Positions 44,734 through 53,264 of a DNA stretch of 64,000 nucleotides are shown here, one piece after another. The notes beneath the pieces are model-generated. The model made no database searches and was not told the origin of the DNA. It saw only the letters and a list, made by a program, of their open reading frames with translations. The first letter of the stretch is position 1. Each line of letters begins with the position of its first letter. Origin of the DNA: Bradyrhizobium sp. S69 (GTDB lineage: Bacteria; Pseudomonadota; Alphaproteobacteria; Rhizobiales; Xanthobacteraceae); assembly GCF_009766005.1 (NCBI RefSeq), contig NZ_LMUK01000046.1, positions 253,222 through 317,221 of the forward strand, given 5' to 3'. The translations under genes were made by a program, and so were the position numbers.

Positions 44734-45750
44734 ATGGATGGTGCAGGACGCCTCGCCCGATCGATGAGATCGCTGGGGCCCCAAGCTGATCTGAAAGCCG
44801 CCGCCATTGGCGCGGGCGTGCTGCTGCGCGAGTGGCTGGAGCTGCGGCTGGCGCAGGCCGAAGCCGCATCCGCCAAGCGCAAGGCGGCCAAACTGCGTCC
44901 CCAGCGCGAACCCAATCCGAACCGGCTGATCGCGCTGGTCGAGCGCTATCTGCCAAACCGCGCCGGCGTCGCCGCCACCGTCCTGATCCTGCTCGGCAGC
45001 GCGGGCTTCGGCATCGTCAAGGGCGGACATGTCGAGGAACTGACCCAGGCGCTGAGCGATACCCGCAACGCGCTGGCCAATTCCGCCGGATTTCGTATCA
45101 CCACCGTCGGCATCAACGGCCGCAAGCAGCTGAGCCAGGACGAGGTGCTTGCGATCGGCGGGGTCAATGGCCGCTCGTCGCTGCTGTTTCTCGATGCCGA
45201 AGCGGTCCGCGACAAGCTCAAGGCCAATCCCTGGATCGGCGAGGCCACGGTACTGAAGCTTTATCCCGGGCGGCTGCAGATCGACATTGTCGAGCGCTCG
45301 GCGTTCGCGCTGTGGCAGCAGGACGGCCATTTGTCGGTGATCGCCGATGACGGCGCGGTGCTCGAACCATACGTGACGCGGCGCTTCACCTCGCTGCCGC
45401 TGGTGGTCGGCAAGGGCGCCGAGACCCGAGCCCGGGATTTCCTGGCCCTGCTCGACCGCTATCCGCAAGTGCGCGCGGTGACCAAGGCTGTGATCTTCGT
45501 CGGCGAGCGGCGCTGGAACCTGCGGCTCAAGGACGGCCTCGACGTCCGGTTGCCGGAAAACGACGTCGGCAACGCGCTGGCGTCCCTGAGCAAGATCGAC
45601 AAGGAAGACAAATTGTTCTCGCGCGACATCATAGCCGTCGACATGCGCCTGTCCGACCGGCTGATCGTGCAATTGTCCGACGACGCGGCCAAAGCCCGCG
45701 AGGATCTGGTCAAGGACAAGAAGCCCAAGAAGAAGGCCGGTGACGCATGA
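44734..45750 (+). CDS. ftsQ: Cell division protein FtsQ
   Basis: The 338-residue bitopic protein has a cytoplasmic N-terminal part of about 85 residues and one transmembrane helix (about 86-105, AGVAATVLILLGSAGFGIV). A periplasmic POTRA domain follows (about 120-190: FRITTVGINGRKQLSQDEVL), then the FtsQ beta domain and a basic Lys-rich tail. It links early and late divisome proteins with FtsL and FtsB. The stop overlaps ftsA (ATGA). Confidence 0.92.
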   Translation: MDGAGRLARSMRSLGPQADLKAAAIGAGVLLREWLELRLAQAEAASAKRKAAKLRPQREPNPNRLIALVERYLPNRAGVAATVLILLGSAGFGIVKGGHVEELTQALSDTRNALANSAGFRITTVGINGRKQLSQDEVLAIGGVNGRSSLLFLDAEAVRDKLKANPWIGEATVLKLYPGRLQIDIVERSAFALWQQDGHLSVIADDGAVLEPYVTRRFTSLPLVVGKGAETRARDFLALLDRYPQVRAVTKAVIFVGERRWNLRLKDGLDVRLPENDVGNALASLSKIDKEDKLFSRDIIAVDMRLSDRLIVQLSDDAAKAREDLVKDKKPKKKAGDA

Positions 45751-47069
45751 CCGGCCTTGACCGCAATCAGACGCCGAAGACGCGCCCGATGCCGCAGAAG
45801 CGCACCGCGCTGGTGGCCTCGCTCGACATCGGCACCAGCAAGATCGCCTGCATGATCGCGCGGCTCAAGCCGTGCCCGCCGAGCGAGGCCTTGCGCGGCC
45901 GCAGCCATGCGGTCGAGCTGATCGGCTACAGCCAGATCCAGTCGCGCGGCGTCAAGGCCGGCGCGGTGGTCGATCTGACCGAATGCGAACAGGCGGTGCG
46001 TCACGCGGTGGCGCTGGCCGAGCGGATGGCGAAAGTTCGCGTTGAATCGGTGCTGCTGTCGATCTCGGCGGGCCGGCTGCAAGGCCAGTTGGTCGAAGCC
46101 GCGGCCGACATCAAGGGCGGCGCGGTCACGGCGGCCGATGTCAGCCGCATCACCTCCGCCGGCATGCGCCACGCCACCGGCGAGGGCCGCACCGTGCTGC
46201 ATGCGCTGCCGGTCGGCTATGCGCTCGACGGCGTCAAAGGCATTCGCGACCCGCGCGGCATGGTGGCGCGGCAGTTCGGCGTCGACATGAATGTCGTCAC
46301 GGCGGATGCCTCCGCTGCCAAGAACCTGATGCTGGTGGTCGAACGCTGCCACCTCAACGTGGAAGCGATGGCGGCAAGCCCCTATGTGGCCGGTCTGTCG
46401 GTCCTGACCGACGACGAGGCCGATATCGGCGCCGCCGTGGTCGAGATGGGGGCGGGCACCACCACACTCGCGATCTATTCCGGCGGTCGGTTCGTGCATG
46501 CGTCCGGATTTGCGGTAGGCGGGCAACACATCACCATGGATCTCGCGCGCGGACTCTCTGCATGCATTGCGGATGCCGAGCGAATCAAGACGTTATATGG
46601 CACCGTGCTGACCGGTGGATCCGACGCGCGCGAATTGATGTCGGTGCCGGCGGCGGGCGACAACGAGCGCGACGCTCCGCAGATCGTGTCCCGCGCCACG
46701 ATCGCGAACATCGTTCGGCACCGCGCCGAGGAGATTTTTGAAATGGTCCGGGACCGCCTGGCGGATTCTCCGTTTGCGGCAGAGCCCAAGGCGCGCGTGG
46801 TCCTGAGCGGCGGCGCGTCGCAGCTCACCGGCTTTGCCGAACTCGCAACCCAGATCCTCGGCCGTCCGGTTCGGGTCGGCCGCCCGCTCGGCTTTGGCCG
46901 GCTGCCCAATGAGGCCAAGAGCGCGTCGTTCGCGGTCCCCTCGGGCCTCCTGGTCTACCCGCAATACGCTCATCTTGAACACGTCGAACCGCGGCATACG
47001 CGGCAGCTCAAGACAGGGACTGACGGCTATTTCGGAAAGGTCGGACGATGGCTTCGCGAGGGCTTTTGA
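45747..47069 (+). CDS. ftsA: Cell division protein FtsA
   Basis: The 440-residue actin-like ATPase tethers FtsZ to the membrane. Phosphate-binding SLDIGTSKIACMIARL lies near residue 30. The SHS2 1C domain is visible as VELIGYSQIQSRGVKAGAVV, and phosphate 2 as GAAVVEMGAGTTTLAIY. The C-terminal amphipathic helix YFGKVGRWLREGF is the membrane anchor. It is co-translated with ftsQ and lies 111 bases before ftsZ. Confidence 0.95.
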   Translation: MTGLDRNQTPKTRPMPQKRTALVASLDIGTSKIACMIARLKPCPPSEALRGRSHAVELIGYSQIQSRGVKAGAVVDLTECEQAVRHAVALAERMAKVRVESVLLSISAGRLQGQLVEAAADIKGGAVTAADVSRITSAGMRHATGEGRTVLHALPVGYALDGVKGIRDPRGMVARQFGVDMNVVTADASAAKNLMLVVERCHLNVEAMAASPYVAGLSVLTDDEADIGAAVVEMGAGTTTLAIYSGGRFVHASGFAVGGQHITMDLARGLSACIADAERIKTLYGTVLTGGSDARELMSVPAAGDNERDAPQIVSRATIANIVRHRAEEIFEMVRDRLADSPFAAEPKARVVLSGGASQLTGFAELATQILGRPVRVGRPLGFGRLPNEAKSASFAVPSGLLVYPQYAHLEHVEPRHTRQLKTGTDGYFGKVGRWLREGF

Positions 47070-47180
47070 TGAATCTTTTCCGATCCCCAAGAATTTCCCT
47101 CGAAATTTCCTTTGGAATTTCACCAACTCCCGCGGCCGCCGGCCGGGGCGAACCAACGCGCGCGTAATCGAGAGGCAACC

Positions 47181-48977
47181 ATGACAATCAATCTCAACGT
47201 CCCTGATATTCGCGAGCTGAAGCCGCGGATTACCGTGTTCGGCGTAGGCGGAGCCGGCGGCAACGCCGTCAACAACATGATCACCGCCGGGCTGCAGGGG
47301 GTGGATTTCGTCGTCGCCAACACCGATGCGCAGGCGCTGACGATGTCGAAAGCGCAGCGCATCGTGCAGATGGGCACCCAGGTGACCCAGGGCCTCGGCG
47401 CGGGATCGCAACCTGACGTCGGCGCAGCCGCCGCCCAGGAAGTCATCGACGAAATCCGGGATCATCTTTCCGGCGCCAACATGGTGTTCGTCACCGCCGG
47501 CATGGGCGGCGGCACCGGCACCGGGGCCGCCCCGGTGATCGCCAAGACCGCGCGCGACATGGGCATCCTCACCGTCGGCGTGGTAACAAAGCCGTTCCAC
47601 TTCGAAGGCGCGCGCCGCATGCGTACCGCCGAGTCCGGCATCGCCGAACTGCACAAGGTGGTCGATACGCTTCTGATCATCCCGAACCAGAACCTGTTCC
47701 GGGTCGCCAACGAAAAGACCACCTTCGCCGACGCCTTCGCGATGGCCGACCAGGTGCTCTATTCGGGCGTCGCCTGCATCACCGACCTGATGGTCAAGGA
47801 AGGCCTGATCAACCTCGACTTCGCCGACGTCCGCGCCGTGATGCGCGAAATGGGCAAGGCGATGATGGGCACCGGCGAAGCTTCCGGCGAAAAGCGCGCG
47901 CTGACCGCGGCCGAGGCCGCGATCGCCAACCCGCTGATCGACGACAGTTCGATGAAGGGCGCCCGGGGCCTCTTGATCTCGATCACCGGCGGCAAGGACC
48001 TGACGCTGTTCGAGGTCGACGAAGCCGCCACCCGCATCCGCGAGGAAGTCGATCAGGACGCAAACATCATCGTCGGCGCCACCTTCGACGAGAATCTCGA
48101 CGGCGTGATTCGCGTTTCCGTCGTTGCCACCGGCATCGAGCAGGCGCTGATCTCGCGTAACGCCGCGACGCCGGCGGCAGCCGCGACCAACGCGGTGGCT
48201 CCGGCCGCGGCGCCGGACTCCCGGCTCGCCGATCTGACGGCGCGGCTGCGCGCCGACAATGCGCGGATGGCCGAACGCGCCCAGAAGCTGGAAGCAACGA
48301 TGCCGGCCCAAGCGGCGGCCTCGGCGCCCGCAGCGCAGCGTGCGTCGGGCAGTGTCGAACGCGCCGCGCTGGCGGCGATCGCCGCCGCGGTGTCTCCGGA
48401 GACCCCGCAGCAAGTTGCGCCGCTGCAGCCCGCGTCCTACGGCGACGTCACGGTTCGTCCGATCGCGCAGAAGCCGTCATTGTTCCCGGATATGGAGGCC
48501 GCGAAAGTCGAGATGCGCGAGGTCGCGACCCCCGAGACCTTCATTCCACAGGCCGCCGAACGCGCGCCGGTTCGCGCACCCCGGATGCCGAAGTTCGAAG
48601 ACCTGCCGATGCCGGCCCAGGCCGAAATCCGGCAGGCGCGCGGTGAGGCTGAAGAAGAGCATCCGCAAAAGGTACGGATGTCGCTGCTGCAGCGTCTCGC
48701 CAATGTCGGCCTCGGCCGCCGCGACGAGGAAAGCGAGCCACCGATCGCTGCCCGCGCGTCGGGACCGGCGATGGCTCCGATGCCGCCACTGCCGGAGCGC
48801 AAGCCGCAGCGCAGCGTGGCGCAGCAAATGGGGACTCACGATCCGGTATCGGAGTACGCTCGGCGGCCTGCGCCGCAGGGTTTGGATACCCATGGCCGCC
48901 CCGCACCTGTTGCACCAACGCCACAGGGTGACGACCATCTTGATATTCCGGCCTTCCTTCGCCGGCAATCGAACTGA
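47181..48977 (+). CDS. ftsZ: Cell division GTPase FtsZ
   Basis: The 598-residue tubulin homolog forms the Z ring. The GTPase core (about 12-320) has FGVGGAGGNAVNNMI and the tubulin signature GGGTGTG (109-115), then NLDFADVRAVM near the synergy loop. A long disordered Ala/Pro/Arg-rich linker (about 325-580) follows, then the conserved C-terminal peptide DDHLDIPAFLRRQ that binds FtsA. The linker is far longer than the roughly 50 residues of E. coli, as is usual in alphaproteobacteria. ATG 47181 has GAGAGG upstream. Confidence 0.96.
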   Translation: MTINLNVPDIRELKPRITVFGVGGAGGNAVNNMITAGLQGVDFVVANTDAQALTMSKAQRIVQMGTQVTQGLGAGSQPDVGAAAAQEVIDEIRDHLSGANMVFVTAGMGGGTGTGAAPVIAKTARDMGILTVGVVTKPFHFEGARRMRTAESGIAELHKVVDTLLIIPNQNLFRVANEKTTFADAFAMADQVLYSGVACITDLMVKEGLINLDFADVRAVMREMGKAMMGTGEASGEKRALTAAEAAIANPLIDDSSMKGARGLLISITGGKDLTLFEVDEAATRIREEVDQDANIIVGATFDENLDGVIRVSVVATGIEQALISRNAATPAAAATNAVAPAAAPDSRLADLTARLRADNARMAERAQKLEATMPAQAAASAPAAQRASGSVERAALAAIAAAVSPETPQQVAPLQPASYGDVTVRPIAQKPSLFPDMEAAKVEMREVATPETFIPQAAERAPVRAPRMPKFEDLPMPAQAEIRQARGEAEEEHPQKVRMSLLQRLANVGLGRRDEESEPPIAARASGPAMAPMPPLPERKPQRSVAQQMGTHDPVSEYARRPAPQGLDTHGRPAPVAPTPQGDDHLDIPAFLRRQSN

Positions 48978-49002
48978 AGATTGTTACAGTCTCGATGACA
49001 CA

Positions 49003-49037
49003 AAAAAGGCCCCGGTTGGATCAATCGGGGCCTTTTT
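49003..49037 (+). terminator. Rho-independent terminator after ftsZ
   Basis: A perfect 12-pair stem (AAAAAGGCCCCG at 49003-49014 with CGGGGCCTTTTT at 49026-49037) and an 11-base loop, with five T at the end. It lies 25 bases after the ftsZ stop and marks the end of the division transcript. The A run makes it usable in both directions. Confidence 0.92.
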
Positions 49038-49326
49038 CTCAACCCGGAAAATGCCCCGACCCGGTTGCCAAGCAACTGATATTAAATGATTAATTATTTA
49101 CGTTGGCGTGAGATAACCGAGCCCGTGGCGCCCGTTGCCGGGCCCGAATTAGGTTAACTCTGGGCGCGATTACGGCAGAGGTTGGGTAACAATCGGTAAA
49201 AAAGCGTGAGTTGGCGCTCTTTGGGGCTGTGACTATGGTCTGCCGTGACTTGGGGATACTGAAAACGAATCGGCTGGGGAATATGGCCGTCTCGTTTTTA
49301 AGTAGGTCAGTAGTGGGCGGTTTGGA
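49038..49326. promoter_or_regulatory. Intergenic region ftsZ-lpxC, likely lpxC promoter
   Basis: About 290 bases without a gene. After the ftsZ terminator comes an AT-rich stretch (49075-49105) with ATTAAATGATTAATTATTTA, then TTAGGTTAAC at 49150-49159, where a promoter for lpxC is expected. No specific sigma or CtrA site can be fixed by eye. Confidence 0.4.
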
Positions 49327-50283
49327 ATGAAATTTAGCCGGCAGACAACGCTTCGGGCGCAAGCCACTGTGACGGGCGTCGGCGTTCATTCGGGTTTACC
49401 TGTAAGTCTGACCATTGGGCCTGCATCGATCGATGCAGGTTTTATTTTTGTCCGTACCGGACTGGATGGTTCCGATCGCGAAGTCCGAGCGGTTGCCGAA
49501 TCCGTCATCGCCACCGAATTTGCGACCGTGCTGGGCGACCGCAATGGCCCGCTGGTCTCGACCGCCGAGCATGTGCTCGCAGCCTTGCGCGGCATGGGCG
49601 TCGATAACGCCACGATCGAAGTCGATGGTCCGGAAGTTCCGATCATGGACGGCAGTTCCGCGGCTTTCGTCGCCGCGATCGATCAGGCCGGTATCATCAC
49701 CCAATCCGCGGCGCGCCGGTTCATCCAGGTGCTGAAGCCGGTTCAAGTCTCGTTGGGCGAGTCCTTCGGCGAACTGCGGCCCCATACCGGCGGTTTCCGC
49801 GCCGAAGTCGAAATCGACTTCGCCAACCCCGTGATCGGACGCCAGAGCTATGTGCTCGATCTCAGCCCAGAACGGTTCCGCCGCGAGATTTCGCGGGCCC
49901 GGACCTTTGGCTGCATGAATGATGTCGCGCGGCTCTGGAGCGCGGGCTTCGCGCTTGGCGCCTCGTTTGAGAATTCGGTGGTGTTCGACGAAGAGCGGCT
50001 GCTCAACGCCGAAGGCCTGCGCTATTCCGATGAATGCGCCCGCCACAAGGTTCTCGACGTGGTCGGCGATCTCGCGCTGGCCGGCCTGCCTCTGCTCGGT
50101 GCCTACCGCTCGGTACGTGGCGGCCACAAGCTCAATCATGCGGTGCTGACCGCGTTGCTGGCCGATCGCACCGCCTACCGGGTGCTGGAATCGGATGCCG
50201 TACGGCGCCCGCGCTACGCCGAGGCCGGCAGCGGCATGGTAGGCGGCATGATCGCCCCGGCCTACAGCCCCGACGTCTCCTGA
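49327..50283 (+). CDS. lpxC: UDP-3-O-acyl-GlcNAc deacetylase LpxC
   Basis: The 318-residue zinc amidase carries out the committed step of lipid A synthesis. Signature segments: TTLRAQATVTGVGVHSGLPV at the start, STAEHVLAALRGMGVDNATI with the zinc-ligand His, IMDGSSAAFVAAID, and DECARHKVLDVVGDLALAG with the other His and Asp ligands. It follows the ftsZ terminator, so it has its own promoter, as in many proteobacteria where lpxC ends the dcw region. Confidence 0.96.
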   Translation: MKFSRQTTLRAQATVTGVGVHSGLPVSLTIGPASIDAGFIFVRTGLDGSDREVRAVAESVIATEFATVLGDRNGPLVSTAEHVLAALRGMGVDNATIEVDGPEVPIMDGSSAAFVAAIDQAGIITQSAARRFIQVLKPVQVSLGESFGELRPHTGGFRAEVEIDFANPVIGRQSYVLDLSPERFRREISRARTFGCMNDVARLWSAGFALGASFENSVVFDEERLLNAEGLRYSDECARHKVLDVVGDLALAGLPLLGAYRSVRGGHKLNHAVLTALLADRTAYRVLESDAVRRPRYAEAGSGMVGGMIAPAYSPDVS

Positions 50284-50640
50284 GCCCTTTACAGGTGAGC
50301 CCTGTACAGGCCGTTCCCCGTTGAGGCCGCTTGCCCGGGGGACCGCTTCCCGAACCTCAAAGCCTCCTGACAATCGCCTCCGGCACGTTTTGTCGCGGCC
50401 TGTTCGCGCCGGCCGTTGGCCCCGGTAACCACAGGAAACGACAATATGGCCTTGTCGCCTTAATCCGGGCGAAATGGCTGCGTATCCGGTTGGTTACCGG
50501 AGCGTTTTCGGCTAGATAGGTACGCGGTTGCATGGCTAGGCGCCGCGGGCGCGACAATCAATGTGTTCATGAAATGCGCTTATCAAGTGTATTCATGACG
50601 CTCGGCGGGCACCGCATCACAGGCGTCAGGTTTTAAATAT
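50284..50640. other. Intergenic region lpxC-bamD without recognised features
   Basis: About 360 bases hold no credible ORF on either strand. A moderately AT-rich tail (50560-50640, ending TTTTAAATAT) is presumably the bamD promoter and leader. No strong hairpin with a U run is seen. Confidence 0.4.
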
Positions 50641-51549
50641 ATGTCGGCACGGCGTATGACGCTCAGGTTACGCACATTATCCGCAGGTCCGGACCTGCAT
50701 TGGCTGGGTCGGCAATTGCGTTTGACCGCAAGCCTCGCGATTCTCGCGATCCCGCTGAGCGGATGCGGTACCGGCGCGATCTGGGACAAGTTTTTCGCCA
50801 AGGACGACACCTTCGTCGAGGAGCCCGCGGACAAGCTCTATAACGAGGGCTTGTTCCTGATGAACCAGAAGAGCGATCCGAAAGCCGCCTCGAAGAAATT
50901 CGAGGAAGTCGATCGCCAGCATCCCTATTCGGAATGGGCGCGCAAATCGCTGCTGATGTCGGCCTATGCCTATTACAACGCCGGCGACTACGATAACTGC
51001 ATTGGCTCGGCGACCCGCTACGTCACCTTGCACCCCGGCAGTCCTGATGCCGCCTATGCGCAGTTCCTGATCGCCTCATCGCAATACGACCAGATTCCGG
51101 ACACCAGCCGCGATCAGGGCCGTACCGAAAAGGCGATCGGAGCGCTTGAAGAGGTGATCCGCAAATATCCGACCTCGGAATATGCCGTCGCCGCCAAGAC
51201 CAAGCTCGAAGCGGCCCGCGACCAGCTCGCCGGCAAGGAAATGAGTATCGGTCGCTATAATCTGGAGCAGCGCAACTACACCGGTGCCATCAACCGCTTC
51301 AAGACCGTGGTCACACAGTATCAGACCACGCGGCATGTCGAGGAGGCGCTGGCCCGGCTCACCGAAGCCTATATGGCGATCGGGATCGTCGGCGAGGCGC
51401 AAACCGCCGCGGCCGTGCTCGGGCACAATTTTCCTGACAGCCGCTGGTACAAGGACGCCTATAATCTTGTAAAGTCCGGTGGTCTCGAGCCGAGCGAGAA
51501 TCAGGGGTCCTACATTTCCAGGGCCTTCAGGAAGATAGGTCTCGGGTAG
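50641..51549 (+). CDS. bamD: Outer-membrane assembly lipoprotein BamD
   Basis: The 302-residue lipoprotein has a Arg-rich N-region, a hydrophobic stretch (LTASLAILAIPLSGC) with lipobox LSGC (Cys about 42) and a TPR-type solenoid (about 65-285). Visible repeats include LYNEGLFLMNQKSDPKAASK, SAYAYYNAGDYDNCIGSATR and YNLEQRNYTGAINRFKTVVT. BamD is the essential lipoprotein partner of BamA in inserting outer-membrane barrels. An in-frame ATG at 50656 is a possible alternative start. recN follows 13 bases later. Confidence 0.93.
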   Translation: MSARRMTLRLRTLSAGPDLHWLGRQLRLTASLAILAIPLSGCGTGAIWDKFFAKDDTFVEEPADKLYNEGLFLMNQKSDPKAASKKFEEVDRQHPYSEWARKSLLMSAYAYYNAGDYDNCIGSATRYVTLHPGSPDAAYAQFLIASSQYDQIPDTSRDQGRTEKAIGALEEVIRKYPTSEYAVAAKTKLEAARDQLAGKEMSIGRYNLEQRNYTGAINRFKTVVTQYQTTRHVEEALARLTEAYMAIGIVGEAQTAAAVLGHNFPDSRWYKDAYNLVKSGGLEPSENQGSYISRAFRKIGLG

Positions 51550-51562
51550 GAATAGCTCTTTC

Positions 51563-53251
51563 ATGCTGGCCCGTCTTTCGATCCGTGACATCGTCCTGAT
51601 CGAACGGCTCGACATCGAGTTTTCCCGTGGCCTCGCGGTTTTGACCGGGGAAACCGGCGCGGGTAAATCCATCCTGCTCGATGCCTTCGCGCTGGCGCTT
51701 GGCGGTCGTGGCGATGCCGGCCTGGTTCGCCATGGCGTGGAGCAGGGCCAGGTTACCGCGGTGTTCGATGTGCCCAAGGGCCATCCGGCGGCGGCGATCC
51801 TCAGCGACAATGGGCTCGACGATTCGAGCTCTGAAGATTCCTGCGAGATGATCCTGCGCCGCGTCCAGCTTGCCGACGGCCGCACCCGTGCCTTCATCAA
51901 CGATCAGTCGATCAGCGTGCAGACCCTGAAGGCGGTCGGCACCGCGCTGGTCGAGATCCACGGCCAACACGACGAGCGTGCGCTGGTCGATGCGTCGACC
52001 CATCGCCGGCTGCTCGATGCGTTCTCGGGCCTCGAGAAGGAGGTCGGGAGCCTGGAGAAATTGTGGGACGCCCGCCGCGCGGCCAACACGCTGCTCGATG
52101 AGCATCGCGCCGCGATGGAGCGCGCCGCCCGCGAGGCCGACTATCTGCGCCATGCCGCCGATGAATTGAAGGCGCTGAAGCCCAAGGACGGCGAGGAGAC
52201 CGCGCTGGCCGGGCGCCGCACTACCATGATGCAGGGCGAGAAGATCGCCGCCGATCTGCGCGAGGCCCAGGATGCCGTCAGCGGCAATCATTCGCCGGTC
52301 GCAGCCCTGGCGGCGGCGGTGCGGCGGCTGGAACGCCGGGCCGGAAATTCACCGACACTGGTCGAACCTGCGGTGAAGGCGATCGATGTCGCCATCAACG
52401 CCCTGGAGGAAGCCGACCAGCACCTCACCGCGGCGCTGATCGCAGCCGATTTCGACCCCAGCGAACTCGAACGCATCGAGGAGCGGCTGTTCGCGCTGCG
52501 CGCCGCGTCGCGCAAATACGCCACGCCGGTTGACGGCCTCGCCGCACTGGCCGCGAAATACGCCGCCGACGTGGCGCTGATCGATGCCGGCGCCGGGCAG
52601 CTCAAGAAGCTCGAGGCCGCAGCCGCCGAGGCCGATAAGCATTACAGCGCTGCGGCGACCAAGCTGTCGGCCGCACGCACCAAGTCGGCGGAGAAGCTCA
52701 ACAAGGCCGTCAATGCCGAGCTTGCGCCGCTGAAGCTCGAACGCGCCAAGTTCATGACGCAGGTGGACTCCGATCCCGCCTCGCCGGGACCGCAAGGTTT
52801 CGATCGGGTCGAGTTCTGGGTGCAGACCAATCCGGGCACAAAACCCGGCCCGCTGATGAAGGTCGCCTCCGGCGGCGAGCTGTCGCGGTTCCTGCTGGCG
52901 CTCAAGGTGGTGCTGTCCGACCGCGGCTCGGCGCCCACTTTGGTGTTCGACGAAATCGACACCGGCGTCGGCGGCGCGGTGGCGGATGCGATCGGCGCCC
53001 GGCTGGCGCGGCTGGCCGGCAAAGTGCAGGTGATGGCGGTGACCCATGCGCCGCAGGTCGCTGCGCGCGCCGACCAGCATTTGCTGATTTCAAAGGACGC
53101 CCTCGACAAGGGCAAGCGCGTCGCCACCCGCGTCAGCGCGCTCGCCGCCGACCACCGCCGCGAGGAAATCGCCCGCATGCTGGCCGGCGCCGAAATCACC
53201 GCCGAGGCGAGAGCCGCCGCGGACCGGCTGCTGCGCGCCGCGACAGCGTAA
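51563..53251 (+). CDS. recN: DNA repair protein RecN
   Basis: The 562-residue SMC-like ATPase acts in double-strand-break repair. Walker A is GETGAGKS (29-36). A coiled-coil middle (about 160-380) follows, then signature VASGGELSRFLLALKVVLSD and Walker B PTLVFDEIDTGVGG, ending with the switch VTHAPQVAARAD. Family start MLARLSIRDIVLIERLDIEF is intact. It lies between bamD and ligA, a common alphaproteobacterial order. Confidence 0.95.
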   Translation: MLARLSIRDIVLIERLDIEFSRGLAVLTGETGAGKSILLDAFALALGGRGDAGLVRHGVEQGQVTAVFDVPKGHPAAAILSDNGLDDSSSEDSCEMILRRVQLADGRTRAFINDQSISVQTLKAVGTALVEIHGQHDERALVDASTHRRLLDAFSGLEKEVGSLEKLWDARRAANTLLDEHRAAMERAAREADYLRHAADELKALKPKDGEETALAGRRTTMMQGEKIAADLREAQDAVSGNHSPVAALAAAVRRLERRAGNSPTLVEPAVKAIDVAINALEEADQHLTAALIAADFDPSELERIEERLFALRAASRKYATPVDGLAALAAKYAADVALIDAGAGQLKKLEAAAAEADKHYSAAATKLSAARTKSAEKLNKAVNAELAPLKLERAKFMTQVDSDPASPGPQGFDRVEFWVQTNPGTKPGPLMKVASGGELSRFLLALKVVLSDRGSAPTLVFDEIDTGVGGAVADAIGARLARLAGKVQVMAVTHAPQVAARADQHLLISKDALDKGKRVATRVSALAADHRREEIARMLAGAEITAEARAAADRLLRAATA

Positions 53252-53264
53252 GTTCGGCGCGACC

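Noticed and set aside
46593..48413. 606-codon open frame on the minus strand
   Set aside because: It lies antisense to ftsA and ftsZ. Its translation is rich in Arg, Gly and His with no recognisable motif.
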